Shown in pieces: positions 1 to 10,939 of a stretch of DNA of 64,000 nucleotides (positions within the stretch are counted from its first letter, which is position 1; every line of letters starts with the position of its first letter). Source of the stretch: Acanthosepion esculentum (lineage: Eukaryota; Mollusca; Cephalopoda; Sepiida; Sepiidae); assembly GCA_964036315.1 (NCBI GenBank), contig OZ038478.1, forward strand, positions 149,027,183 to 149,091,182, given 5' to 3'. Position numbers and translations under genes: made by a program. The notes under the pieces are model-generated. The model ran no database searches and was not told the DNA's origin. It worked only from the letters and a program-made list of their open reading frames with translations.

Positions 1-573
1 GTGTCTGTTTTTTTGGACGTGTGGAATTTGTATGTTCGTATTCTAGCCTTAAGGAATGAATGTTTTGTGTGGAGAATAATAATTTTTCCCAATATATTTC
101 TATTCTTCCTCTAGGAATAACATTCATGGCTTCATATCCTAAGGTCTCTGACATTAAATCACATGATTATTCTTAATGTTATTTTTTGGCAGTTGTGGGT
201 GTAGAATCGATTAAAATCTTTTTGTTTGTGTGTTGCGGTAAATTTCCGAAACAAATTTCTTATTCCTAAGTTTTAATACATGTCGAATGTAGAGATTTGT
301 CTAATTCAAGTGTTAAGCAAATTTCGTTGGAAATAACCTGACATTTTTATAACAGAGGCGAAAGTTGAAATTAGTCAAATGTGGGGTCGTGTGTAACGAC
401 ATATTGCTGTGAAAGAGAAAACTAAAGGATTATTATTTTTATGCGTAATATTTTATAGACACTTCAAAATACCGCCCTTCACTGTGAACCATGCATTAGT
501 CAATGGGAGTTATAATTTTTGTATAATATCTTCTAAGATCCGGACTGTTGTACTCGTCTTTGTTGCTGACATC
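1..573. other. No gene or repeat recognised
   Basis: AT-rich sequence with only a short open frame at 409-615 that overlaps the edge of the LTR at 579. I see no domain, splice pattern or repeat match to the rest of the window. Confidence 0.5.
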
Positions 574-578
574 ATAAT

Positions 579-918
579 TGTTGTGGATTCCGGGAATGGA
601 ATCCTGCACAAATAAATAAACAACGCCAGTAATTGAGATAGAAAAATAAGTGTATTAAACGTAAGACTACAGACTTGAAGTGAAGATTAATAGTCCAGGA
701 ATGCGGGTTAGTAGAAAGTATAGGTACAAGTCTCTGTAAGTTAAGCTGTAATTACCTATCACTCTGGACTCTCGTATAACTCTCTGTGAACATCCTGTGT
801 ACTGTCTCCGGATCTCTCAACCTGACTCAACGTATCTCCACCTGCAGGTATTCTCTCTGTCAGTATAAGTATACTTTGGACGAGTACATCTTGTGTAAAA
901 TAGGTCTGACCCACAACA
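579..918 (-). mobile_element. Solo LTR, family 1, copy 1
   Basis: A 340-bp block that begins TGTTGTGG and ends CCACAACA, so it has the TG...CA ends of an LTR. It is flanked by a perfect 5-bp target-site duplication ATAAT (574-578 and 919-923), the usual LTR-integrase footprint. Read on the minus strand it matches the copies at 43828-44171 and 34420-34771: all share a GC-rich start followed by TTTTACACA, a GTATA(C/T)TTATACTGACAGAG promoter-like stretch, the motif CCCGCATTCCTGGA, and an end near ATTCC(C/T)...CACAACA. No internal gag-pol sequence adjoins it, so it is probably a solo LTR left by LTR-LTR recombination. The superfamily cannot be told from an LTR alone. Confidence 0.82.
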
Positions 919-923
919 ATAAT

Positions 924-2405
924 GTTTTCCATTGTGCTCTCCGGCATTCATCGAGGTTACCTTCAGGAAATTTCAAAATTAAATTCTGACAATAGTTTTT
1001 TCTTCCTTACTTATTGCACTGTTCAGTATGTTGGTATTCTCCACTGCTATTTGTATTATGTTTGATGGTTGTATTCTGGAAGAGATTATGTCATGATTAA
1101 TATGGATACGAATTCTATTATGTTTCGACACGTGACAAACTACGAATATGTGTGCTGAATGTGTGGCCAATATAATGTTTTCTATTGTCGATATTAAAGA
1201 TGTAATTTCCCTATTAGCAAGAGAATTCCGCAATGACAGCGCACGGGGATTTCTTAAGTTTCGTCTAATTACAATTATTGTTAATTAAAATGTTATACGA
1301 TCTGTACGTTTTGCTAGGTTTCTAAAGAAATTAAAACGACGATTTGTATTTTAAGTGATTTTTTCATAGTCAAAAATAGAGATAATTTTTATATCATGGT
1401 GATTGTTTTCTAGTTTTTCTAAAATTAATCTTCTGAAAAGTTACATGTGTCCTGTAATTTGGTAATGAAGTATTGCTTGTATCCTTTTCTATGATAATAT
1501 CTCTAATTTCTTTAACTGCGGAGGTGGTAGATATATTTTCAACAACAAATGTGACTATTCCCGTTATTAGGTTTAATGAAGTGCAACATTTTGAAAAAAA
1601 TCTGTGATGTTAAATCTATATTATAATGGGTAAATATTGCGTTAACTGCAACAACTAAAATTCGAACAACAATTTTACGTATAAGTTTATGTTCCACAGC
1701 ACAAATATATTTTAAGACCGTTACGACAGAATCTGTAAAAAAAACTGAAAACGGATTGATAGGTTCGTATCTCCATTTCTATGTTTTATAACCCAGTAAC
1801 AAAAATTAGTTTAATGATTTCACCAAGCTCTCCATCTATATTCGTTATCTTACTAGCGAAACCCAGGATAAAATAAAAACAAAATGAGAAAAAACATTAT
1901 CAATAAAACTGTCATAAATTTTACATATGAACTCAATAAAAATGTGTTTTTACTCAACGTAAATATAACGTTTCAAATAGATAGCAATATCGGGCAACAT
2001 TTAATTAATAAAATGTATTTTAATATATATTTAAAACGGTTGTTTGTTGCGCAAAAATAATCAGCGTGCTGTAGTTAACTTCTAAATGCACCATACCGAC
2101 TAATGGATGAGACAGTTGTCGAATATTAAAGCATTTCAATCTGCTTCCAATGTATATTAAAAAATTTACCCAATCCCAAATCAGTGAATCGTATCTCAGA
2201 AACAAACACAAGGATAACAATATTGTGTCTGCTCTTATTCGTCAAGACCAAAAAATAAAGCTAAAATAATCACACAAAGAAAAATTATATATAAATTTTA
2301 CAAAAGAAGATTATAAAAAAAATAGTGCAATAACATGACATGTATAGGCATACTTTTCGGTGGATTGGGAAAAGGATAAACTTATGTAGAAAATACTAAT
2401 AATTA
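924..2405. other. AT-rich stretch; one weak SINE-tail echo
   Basis: No gene recognised. At 1720-1775 the sequence repeats two short motifs of the SINE at 2409-2745 (CCGTTACGACAGA, then GATAGGTTCGTATCTCC) with about 20 extra bases between them. This may be a decayed fragment of the same SINE family. The remainder shows no repeat or domain. Confidence 0.4.
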
Positions 2406-2408
2406 TAT

Positions 2409-2745
2409 AGAGGAGGCAAGGTGGAGTAATGCATATCGGCTTGGATTGAGGAATCGGCGAGCCGAGTTCCAATTCCAGTCGAATCCATTACATTCACTTA
2501 CGTGCTAATACCCTTGGGAAAGGTGTGAAACCTCTTCTCCTTCCTGCGGACGTATTTGACCGTTACGACAGATAGATAGGTTCGTATCTCCTCCAGCCGC
2601 TTGGTACCAAGCTGCATTGACTTATGCTCTCCTTTGGACTCTGCTAGCAAGGCCGAAAGGGGGAACTAGTTCTCCATATATCCCGCACCGCGCTACTCCA
2701 TCGTCTCTCGAGACGGACGGATGCTGACGACAACGAGTAATAATT
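2409..2745 (+). mobile_element. tRNA-derived SINE, family 1, copy 1
   Basis: A GC-richer island starting with a tRNA-like head. The stretch GGTGGAGTAATGCATATCGG resembles a pol III A box and GAGTTCCAATTCC near 2464-2476 resembles a B box. The head lacks a clean cloverleaf, so this is not a functional tRNA gene. The body (TGCTAATACCCTTGGGAAAGGTGTGAAACC...) is echoed in the SINE at 32468-32645. Tail boundaries are approximate. Confidence 0.65.
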
Positions 2746-2749
2746 ATAA

Positions 2750-3185
2750 GACAGGAATTAAAATACCTGTACGTGTGAATTACTGAAAGTAAGAATAAAT
2801 GGAATTATACGTAAAGATATAGAAAAACTGAAATACGTAAATACCAAAGCAAGAAGTGTTAAGACAAAAACGGTACAAATATATGAAGTAGTTTTCTGAA
2901 ATACTTTAAACATTTTTTGTTAAACCTTCAACAAAAGATTACTAATTAAAAGTTATAAAGGCCCCCAGATAAAAACATCAACCAACCAATGCGACACCCA
3001 AAATACAAAAGGAATTTGATTAATTTTCTTCACAGATATATAATTATAAACAAAATAAAATAAGTTTACACGGTGCGATGAATATAATATCAAAATTACG
3101 AAAAAATGAAAATAAAAAAGTTATCTCAATTGAACAAATATATTTACCAAAATTACACAAAAATATCTTGAAATACTAAATAGTA
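2750..3185. other. AT-rich flank, partly 3' end of mariner
   Basis: No gene. The last part (about 3125-3185, ATATATTTACCAAAATTACACAAAAATAT) is also found beside the related mariner remnant at about 42880-42910, so it is probably non-coding sequence of that transposon. Confidence 0.4.
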
Positions 3186-3189
3186 AAGT

Positions 3190-3760
3190 TATTTAATAAA
3201 ATTGCACTGTCTTCAAAAAAACAGCCTCCGGACGACTTCGAAATCTCCGGGGTAGTCTCCTTGTTAAGGTTGGTGGATGTTAACATAATCCTTGCCTTCA
3301 GTTTATCTTTGACTTTACAAATACATTTGTTGGTTTCTCACATGTAATCCATACATAATAATCAAGGGTGGCGGTTGGAGACTGGGGTCTTAGGTGACCA
3401 GATATATGTGGTGGTGTGACCGAAGAAATTGTCTGTCAGCCACGACGGGTTTTATCCTGCTTAAGTGGTAAGCTGCAGAGTCCTGATTCCAGAAATTGCA
3501 TCTTCAAGCTGCTACCCTCTTTAAGAAGGGCAACGCTACCTCCTCAAGGCACTTGATATAGGTGTCCGTATTGAGTGTGATGTCCTGTGTGAAGATAAAT
3601 GGAGGCATAACTTCGCTAGCAGTAATGATCTCTCCAAGGTACTTCGTAATCATCATTAGACTCGTCCAACTCTTTCCGAATCCGCTGTACTCTCCTAAAA
3701 TTGACACCAGAAAAGTCTGATATGTTCGTATTGGACCTTCTAGCACGAATGCCAAGCAGT
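3190..3760 (-). mobile_element. Mariner-like transposase remnant, copy 1
   Basis: On the minus strand the translation carries transposase hallmarks in order. VMPPFIFTQ then DTYIKCLEEV correspond to the strand before the second catalytic Asp. Further on, SPTATLDYYVW stands in for the usual SPDLNPLDYYVWG. The C-terminal stretch KLKARIM...TNLNKET closely fits a Tc1/mariner-superfamily transposase tail. The reading is broken by frameshifts and stops, the N-terminal helix-turn-helix part is not seen, and the second-Asp block is damaged. A second copy with the same order lies at 42910-43440. The element is inactive. The longest remaining open frame is 3504-3755. Confidence 0.78.
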
Positions 3761-3789
3761 ACAGCTTACTTTTTCCAAATTTTTGGCGG

Positions 3790-6055
3790 TGTGAATTGCG
3801 TCATGTGCTCTTTCTCTTACAGACGGTACCCAACTTACCTTCCTATAATGTGGTGTCGAAAAAATAAAAACAAAAACAAACAACGCGGTTGTAGGAAATT
3901 AATAATATAAAGTGGAGACAATTTAGCCATTGCACCAGTAGGTATCTCAACTCTAATTAAGATCGGGTTCTTTCTCTTCTAGCTGAATAAATCTTAACTT
4001 AGATGGGATCTTTAACTTTATATCTTAATAAATGGAAATCTTAAACTTATTTTCTCTTAGTCGTTTTTATTGAATTTTTCACGCTGATCTAATAAGATCT
4101 GTTTGTATGTATTTATGAAGTCTCTTTCATTAAAAGGTAAAAAGCAATCTTGCTACGCAGAAATTATGAAATGATCTACAAATTTAAATTCACGAAAATT
4201 TGTGTAACTTGATAAAATAATTTAATTTAGTAAAGCTTTTCAATAACAAAATATATCGATGTCATCGGCAATATTCTGCTAGTTATCTATGCATTAAGCG
4301 TTGTTATTTCTTTAAGTATCAATTATAATGTATTTCATCATGGTAGAACCAATTCCACGTACTGTGAACGAATGCCGTCATATGTGCGTATAGTGAAACG
4401 TTTTTTTGTTATCCGCAAAAAGTAATTTTGCTTTTTAATGACAATTTTCAATGGACGTAAAAGAAGTGCATATTTCCAGACAGTTATCGATATAGGTTTA
4501 TTGGCAGCTTCTAAAAGGTGCAGAAGAACAACGTCAAGTCTATGCATTCAGCAATATCGCAGAATAGGTTTTCGCAGACAATAGAAATGCAAAAACGGAG
4601 ATTTCTTGGGTAGGGCAACAGTAGTTTATAACTTCCCTCACTAATGTCTACACATCAATACAGATACACTTATGAGTGCATTATGTATTTGGGAGTGCTG
4701 AGAAGATCATATTAAACTGAAAAATACAGTATGATAAAAATATATAAAATAATTTAATTCACCTTTCTCATAATTGCTTTCTCCAGTTCCTCCTTTTTCA
4801 ATAACCAGCAAACAATCTAATAAGTTTTGTATGAATTCTATTTGATAATTTCGAAACACAATATAATGGAGGTGGAAAAATGTATCTGGATATGACGTAG
4901 TATTCTCGAGTTATGTAACAGTACTAACAGTTTTACATTGTTACAAATAAATTGGAAATTCTAAACGTGATCCTGAATTATTTGAAAGAAAATTATATAA
5001 TTTAGGTAATAAAATTTATCTAGGAATATATGAGAATTAAACTAAAAGTAGGACATTAAGTGATGCAGTGTTCTGAACAATAATTAAGTGTTCCTTTCAA
5101 AGGAATATCAACTCCAAGTAATTAAAAACGCAAAGTTTGTTTCATTAATTATAAGGCTTGTAATCAATCCTTTGGGTCTTTATATCGGTCGCTTTCCACT
5201 CCTGTCTGCAGAATGGAAATTTTAAGCGCTATAAATTCTGGTATACAAAAACATCACTGATATAGGATAAGATAGATAGTCTCTATTTACACTATCTATA
5301 TTGGGACTATCGTCAATTTTTGTGATTTTATCACAACATTTCCGCCTTTGTGTCCGATAAGCGTGTTCCTCAGGTGTAGTTGAATGACGGGAAATTCCGA
5401 ATGGAATACTTTACCTAATTTTATATAATTTAGAGACTTTATTTTACTTTCCATTACATTTAATATTAAACATTTCACACTGTGAAAATTGAAGAACTGA
5501 TGAAATGTTGTAAAAGGCTGGGTGCAAATTTACTGTGGATGAGTCTGCGCAATCATGGCACTCTCTAGATATTTACGAATTGTTTTCTCGTTTGATCAGA
5601 GTACCATAGTTTAATGTACAAATTATGGTCAGTTTCGTTACGATGGACAACCAACGCATTTGACGTAATGTTCTGTAAAATGTCTCTTTTGTGTTTATAT
5701 GAACTTTTATGAAGATTCCATGAGGGTTTTCTTATGTATTTTTGTGACAATTATTACAGGCGATGAAGCAAATTCCTCCTTCAGATTTTAACTTCTTGTT
5801 TTAAGTATTGGCTAGGACTTTTATGTTATTGGATAAAGAAGTAAGACATTTTATGTTGAATTTAGATTCTTTTAGACTGTAGATATATAGATTTAGTTGG
5901 TATGATAATATATTTTCTTGATTGATTGTTTTCTCAGAAAAGCCTTTTTCGTTTGGGAATAATTTATGTTCCCTTTCTTTCGTATAGAATAAAAAATAAT
6001 TAGGGTATTTGAGATATTTGAAAATATTTTCAATGTATTTCTCCTCTTCCTATAT
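3790..6055. other. AT-rich stretch with one weak repeat
   Basis: No gene recognised. Around 5310-5410 there is a motif set (CAACATTT..., TTCCTCAGGTGTA, GGGAAATTC(C/T)GAA) that recurs at 28550-28640, suggesting a diverged dispersed repeat of unknown class. The other open frames in this stretch are short and show no domain. Confidence 0.4.
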
Positions 6056-6059
6056 ATAT

Positions 6060-6775
6060 TGTGGAATGAGCTGGGTATTCGACTGGATACGAAAATTGGG
6101 GTTTACAGAGCTGTTGTAATTGCCATTCTTTTGTATGGCTCAGAGTCGTGGACTCTATACAGGTAACATATACGCCAGCTGGATGTTTTCCATAAAAGCT
6201 GTCTGCGAGAAATCTGTGAAGATAACATTCAAAACACAACATCTATCATAGACCTGTATAACAGGTGTAATAATGGAGGAATCGAGACTTGTTTCACGCA
6301 GTCTCACTTACTGTGGATTGGTCATGTCTTGAGAATGTCTGAGGTATATCCAAGATCTTAATGTACAGCCAGTTAGATCAGGGCTACAGGAATGTAGGAT
6401 GCCCAATGGCTAAGATACAAAGACAAGCTGAAAAGCAACTTGTCAGCTGTCAATATACCACATAACACTCTTGAGCGCTTAGCCTTGGAGCGGGTAGAAT
6501 GGAGATTCACGTGTTTTAGTGGACTCAGCAGTTGTCAATCTGCTTGTCTGAAAAATCTTCAAGAAGTGAGAGTAAGATATAAAAGGTCAGCCAATCTAAC
6601 AGTGATCTCATCTTACAATCCTCACACTTGCATATGTGGCCTCCTTTTTAAATCACTAGCGGGCCTTAAATGCCAATTAAGATTATCGCACAAAATTTCA
6701 TAACTGAATCAACTGAGCTGTCACATCCTCATATGTCGAAAGCGACGTGGGAGTCCATTATTATTATATTATTTA
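6060..6775 (+). mobile_element. Non-LTR retrotransposon 3' end (LINE), copy 1
   Basis: The translation reads LGIRLDTKIGVYRAVVIAILLYGSESW, then LDVFHKSCLREIC, then WIGHVLRMS, the region just after the RT domain of many LINEs. It continues with KDKLKSNLSAVNIPHNTLERLALERVEWR. It ends in a decayed C2H2-finger-like C terminus, TCICGLLFKSLAGLKCQLRLSH, in which the second Cys of the pair has become Phe and the first His has become Gln. The longest open segment is 6440-6703. Several stops interrupt the upstream part, so it is a relic. A second copy at 63569-64000 keeps the intact finger. A hairpin MITE and (TA)n follow directly. Confidence 0.8.
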
Positions 6776-6777
6776 TA

Positions 6778-6853
6778 CAGGGTGTCCATAAAGTTCGTGT
6801 TCACTTTAAAGTTATAAATTTTTTAAAGTGCACACGAACTTTATGGACACCTA

Positions 6854-6854
<1 letters not shown>
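6778..6854. mobile_element. 77-bp hairpin MITE with TA target duplication
   Basis: Two 30-base arms (6781-6810 and 6822-6851) are inverted complements with a single mismatch and an 11-base loop. The arm begins GGTGTCCATAAAGTTCGTG. The element sits between TA dinucleotides (6776-6777 and 6855-6856), as expected for Tc1/mariner-type insertion. It is only terminal repeats, so it is non-autonomous. It lies between a LINE end and a (TA)n tract. Confidence 0.8.

Positions 6855-6919
<65 letters not shown>
6855..6919. repeat. (TA)n microsatellite
   Basis: About 32 uninterrupted TA units directly after the hairpin MITE. Confidence 0.98.
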
Positions 6920-6922
<3 letters not shown>

Positions 6923-7554
6923 GTGCAGTTTAATTTATATGATGATGAATCATTCATACAAAAAGTAAATTAGTAAAGTTAATGATATAATATGGCAAAA
7001 TCCCTTCGTTAATTTTTTTTAACAATACATTACCCCACTAATCCCTCGATTTTAAAATTATAAACTCTATTATGCCTTCCTTAAATACACAAGTACTTTC
7101 GACGTTTCTATCAGTCATCATGGAGACTATTTTGTTTTTGGGAAAATTCAGGTAGCATCCGAAACGAAAAGTATTATCCAAATCGCAATTTGTATTTTTT
7201 TAAATGTTTTATTGATAACGAATACAAACATGCAATGCGTGCAGTCGCAACGCCAAGGTTGATTTTTTGAAATTTTAAGTGAGTGCGTTTTTTACTAATA
7301 TGGCAATTTAAGAATATTTTTTGTTGTAGGAGTTTATCAGTCAATGTGGTCTGGACTAAATATAATTTTATATCATTAACTTTAATAATTTACTTTTTGC
7401 GGGAGTGATTCATTGTAATATAAATTATCTGCACCACATATTTGATTTTAAAGAACTGATCCGACGTGCAAATTTTCATGATAACAACTGAGACATTACT
7501 TTAATTATTGAAATATTTATTTCACGCTAAAAATATCATGATAAATAAGGAAAA
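6920..7554. other. AT-rich, no gene seen
   Basis: A short inverted relation exists between TGTGGTGCAGTTTAATTTATATGATG (6918-6943) and the segment near 7420-7440 that reads AATATAAATTATCTGCACCACATA. They are complementary over roughly 20 bases with mismatches, so 6918-7440 may be a decayed inverted-repeat element of about 520 bp. No coding signal was found. Confidence 0.4.
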
Positions 7555-8465
7555 AAATCATAAGACTACAGCAATCATTCCAAAACCGGCAAACTTTGCT
7601 TGGAGGAAGAAATAGCTATCATTAACATCCCATATCAAATTAAACTACTAAATAAACAATCTGGACTCATCTCAAAATGCTGACACGAAAACAATTTCAT
7701 ACTTCGTTACTTAAAAGTCGAAAACTGAAAAGAATAAATAAAAATAAACCAAATAATAAAATGAAGCACAATAAATTAACCCAAGCAAATAATAAACAAA
7801 TTAACAAACCACACCCGTTACAATAGACGAAAAAGAATAAATAAAAATAAATAAGAAAAAACAAGTAAAAATAATCAATCCAAATAAATAAATAAAGTAA
7901 GTAAATAATGAACAAATTATTAAACCAACCCACAAAAAATAACTTTGAATAGACTACAACAACCAACAATTGAAGGAAAAATAGCTATAACTGCTATATA
8001 TAAAACAAACAGAATAAAAAAATGTACTAATTAAAATAAATAAATAAGAAAAAACAAGTAAAACAAATCGAACCAAATATATAAACAAATCAACAAATCA
8101 ACAAAGCGCTCCCGCTAAAACAAGCGTAAAAAAATAAATAAACCAAAACAAGTAAAACTAATCAATCCAAATAAATAAATGAAATAATACACATATTAAA
8201 AAATGTACCCCCTCCCAAAAAAGTTAGAATAGACTACAGCAATCAATCCAAAATTGGGCTAAAAATGGCTTTAATTACCTTTCCTGAACAAAACATACTA
8301 TTAAATAAACGATCTAAAGTGATATCAGATTTTTACTACGTTACTAAAACATCGAAAACCAAAAAGCATAAAAATATACAAAATAAAAATAAATAAAAAA
8401 AAACAAGTAAAATACATAAAAGCAAATAAATATACCATACCCGCCAAAATAACAGCCAGAATGGA
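7555..8465. repeat. Degenerate large tandem repeat (three A-rich units)
   Basis: Three diverged units begin with the same phrase, (G)A(A)TA(A)GACTACA(G/A)CAA(T/C)CA, at about 7558, 7948 and 8228. Each passes through a stretch rich in AAATAAATAAACAA. The first two end with CAAGTAAAA(A/C)TAATCAATCCAAATAAATAAAT. Further GACTACG-like phrases at about 8463 may start a fourth. The unit length is about 280-390 bp. The long minus-strand open frame at 7697-7969 is a by-product of A-rich sequence, not a gene. Confidence 0.6.
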
Positions 8466-8524
8466 CTACGCACAATGCGCCACTGACCCGTATTATATGA
8501 GTAGTCGAGAAAAAAACAAACACC

Positions 8525-8591
8525 GTGGCCTAACGATTGCGTCTAGCATGAAAAAGCCTGTCGCCTTTGAGTGTTGACGTAAATGTTCACT
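8525..8591 (+). mobile_element. Foldback element, half copy (family F, copy A)
   Basis: GTGGCCTAACGATTGCGTCTAG followed by GCATGAAAAAGCCTGTCGCC and GTGTTGACG...TGTTCACTTTTAT matches the right half of the foldback elements at 25863-26054 and 56102-56311. The left arm is absent. It is followed within a few bases by a microsatellite, as in the other copies. Confidence 0.75.
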
Positions 8592-8602
8592 TTTATATTT
8601 AA

Positions 8603-8604
<2 letters not shown>

Positions 8605-8657
<53 letters not shown>

Positions 8658-8702
8658 AGAGAAAGAGAGAGAGAGTGTGTGTGTGTGCGTGTGTCTGCGT
8701 GT
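8605..8702. repeat. Compound (TA)n(GT)n(GA)n(GT)n microsatellite
   Basis: A short TA run, a GT run, a GA run and another GT run follow one another. It joins the foldback half-copy to the LINE fragment. Confidence 0.95.
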
Positions 8703-8711
8703 GTCCCCGAA

Positions 8712-10556
8712 AATACTAGCTCTCTGCGAGACCAACTTAATTCGTCAATCCACTCCTCTGACTTCTCGATTCCCGGTTAAATTCGTCTCCTTACAAAGGA
8801 CACTATGACCCACATGCATGGCCTGGGTGTCTACGCACGCGACCCATCTCACTGGCTAGGAGATACTTTCTTGAACCTCCAGAAAATTCATACAAGTGAC
8901 TCTGTCAATCTTTACTCATTTCTTTCTCTATCACTATCCATCCTCCCGAGATTGCGGTGTACTCGACAGCATTTCCGATAATATAGACAAAGGTATCCGT
9001 CTATATCCGTCTACACACATATTTGTGTTCGGTGATTTAATCCCCACCATACCAAATGACTTAAACAATCCATAATTGACCTTCCTGGCATACAAATCCT
9101 TAACCTTTCACTCACTCAATCTTTCACACGTGGTTGACTTTCCTACACGTTTCCCCAATAACCATTGGGGGAAGGCTTCTCTTCTCGATCTCTGTTTTAC
9201 CTCCATCCAAGAGTAATGTCGTGCCACTCAGCTCTGCCCTCTTAGCAACTTTGATCATACCGTCGTGTGCGTTAACATCTCTTTCTACTTTTCCTATCAA
9301 CACAAACAGTATCGACACGTCTTCTCTTTGTCAATGCCTATAATGAGTGCAAGCGTGTCCTCAACGAAGCACAGAATGAAACAACGTATTGCATCTCGCA
9401 AGTTTGGTTCTAAAGATTATTGGTAGCTATGCAAAAGCGTGCTGAACAACAGCAAACCCACAATACCTCCTTTACTAAATCAATTTGGAGTCCTGATTCC
9501 TCAGCTGATAAGGGTGAATGCTTTGATCGGAAATTCTCGTCCTATTCTACGCTAGACTTATCTGATGTACCCACATCTGACTTTCCCCATAGAACTGAGG
9601 CTCTACTGAGTGAGATGCTTATAACCGCAACAATGCTATTGGATATCACCTCTAAATTAGACCCCTATACGTCTACAGGTGGGGATAGAATACAGGCCAT
9701 TGCCCTGAAGAAATGTGCTCCTCAAGTGGCACGTGTCCTCTCCAAACTTTACAACTACTGCTCAAGGACTCTTACTTTCCATCATTTTGGAAGTCCTATG
9801 TTGTGCCTGTATTCAAGAACTCTGGAGACCCCTCTGACCCATCTATCTAACTACCGTCCTATCAGTCTCCTACCACTCGTCGTTAAACTCTTCGAGGATT
9901 TGATCAACGCCAAAGTAGTTAAGCACCTTACATCCCATGATCTGCTCTCCGAAAAGCAATATTCTTTCCGCCCAGTCAGATTTGCCGCTGACGTGCTGAC
10001 GGCCATAACTGATTATATATACCAATCACTTCACAATAACGTAGTAGCTTCAGTTTGGCACTAGATATTCTCTAAACCGTTTGATAGTGTTTGGCATGTC
10101 GGCCTTTTACACAAACTTCAGGGATACGGCATTACAGGACGATTATTTGACTTAATACAATCATTCCTGTCATACCGTGAAATGAAGGTTCTTCCTAAAT
10201 AGTTTCTCCTCCAGCTCCTTTATCACGAACGCTGCTGTTCCCCAATACTGTTCCTGATCGCAAGTAACGACCTTCCCGATGCCATCAGTTCCCAAGTAGA
10301 AATCTATCGGACGTCACTACAATTTACACCTACCTCAATTGTACATCTAGTATCCTTGAGAAAACTAACTCATTTCCCAACCACAGAGAACCCTTACTGC
10401 CTCCTAACAGATTGGTTAATGCTCAATTCCAAGAGATCGCCTGCATGGACTCAATCTCTCCGCTGACATGAGGTGGAAAAATTACTTTGACTCAATAGCT
10501 TCATCTACCGCAAGGAAAGTTAGTTCTGTTTGTCCTTCCAGAAAGTTATTGGGGTA
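8712..10556 (+). mobile_element. CR1/Jockey-type LINE, endonuclease plus RT remnant
   Basis: Pieces of an apurinic-type endonuclease and a reverse transcriptase appear in the expected order but in shifting frames. ALCETNLIRQ (about 8725) fits the endonuclease N-terminal ...ETNL motif. LLDLCFTSI and SNFDHTVV (about 9180-9260) fit its C-terminal part, where SDH is usual. The linker contains RIASRKFGSKDYW. The longest open frame, 9420-10064, covers the RT fingers and palm: TLDLSDVPTSDFPHR, ALKKCAP, then NYRPISLLPLVVKLFEDLI near 9850, and SEKQYSFRP. RT motif A is read after a stop as KPFDSVWHVGLLHKL. The YADD region is lost. The element ends at a (CA)n(TA)n tract. It is inactive and related to the copies at 21245, 23480, 33690 and 57395. 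Confidence 0.88.
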
Positions 10557-10560
10557 AAAT

Positions 10561-10612
10561 GCTTACACACACACACACACACATACACACACACACACAC
10601 ATATATATATAT
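10561..10612. repeat. (CA)n(TA)n microsatellite
   Basis: ACAC repeats with one interruption run into a short TATA run. It sits at the junction of the LINE and the ribozyme-like tail. Confidence 0.95.
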
Positions 10613-10615
10613 TCC

Positions 10616-10665
10616 GTAATTTTGCTACACCGGTTTCCAGTCTCGCGACCTTCATCAAGCAAAGA
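10616..10665 (-). ncRNA. Hammerhead-like motif, degenerate
   Basis: Read on the minus strand: CTTTGC, then TTGATGA (consensus core CUGANGA with position 3 changed), then AGGTCGCGAGACT able to form a short GCGA-capped stem, then GGAAACCGGTGTA, then GCAAAA. TTTGC and GCAAA can pair as stem I (5 bp), and AC/GU can form a two-base-pair stem III around CGGU with A at the cleavage position. This is the type I hammerhead order. One core base deviates and an extra G precedes GAA, so activity is doubtful. Its placement beside (TA)n resembles the Penelope repeats at 52.6 and 53.9 kb. Confidence 0.4.
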
Positions 10666-10885
10666 GTGTATATTTCCACATATTATTAAAAATAATTTTT
10701 TTTATGTTTTTCAATGTTAAACATTCACGATATTGGAATTCCTTTTTTTGTCAGTTAGTGACCCAAATGTCTTCTTTGAACAGTCAGTTAAAATATTCTT
10801 CTGCGTAAAGGGTAATAAAACAATTAAGATTGTTCCGAAAAAAGCTGAGAAAAGACATCTGCATTCTTATGACTCTTGTGTGTTC

Positions 10886-10936
10886 TTAGATCTATTTTCA
10901 TTTTTCCATAAACACAAAAAATGGAAATAGATCTAA
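10886..10936. repeat. Inverted repeat TTAGATCTATTT...
   Basis: TTAGATCTATTT with CCAT (10886-10908, eight extra bases inside) and ATGGAAATAGATCTAA (10921-10936) are inverted complements. They can form a hairpin with 16 paired bases and an internal bulge. Function unknown; no promoter or gene context. Confidence 0.7.
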
Positions 10937-10939
10937 AAG

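Noticed and set aside
2409..2490. tRNA genes at SINE heads (also 32468, 33940, 45040)
   Set aside because: A- and B-box-like strings are present but acceptor and anticodon stems do not pair, and family bodies follow. They are SINEs.
7697..7969. Hydrophobic 90-codon frame on the minus strand
   Set aside because: Produced by A-rich tandem repeat sequence read in reverse.
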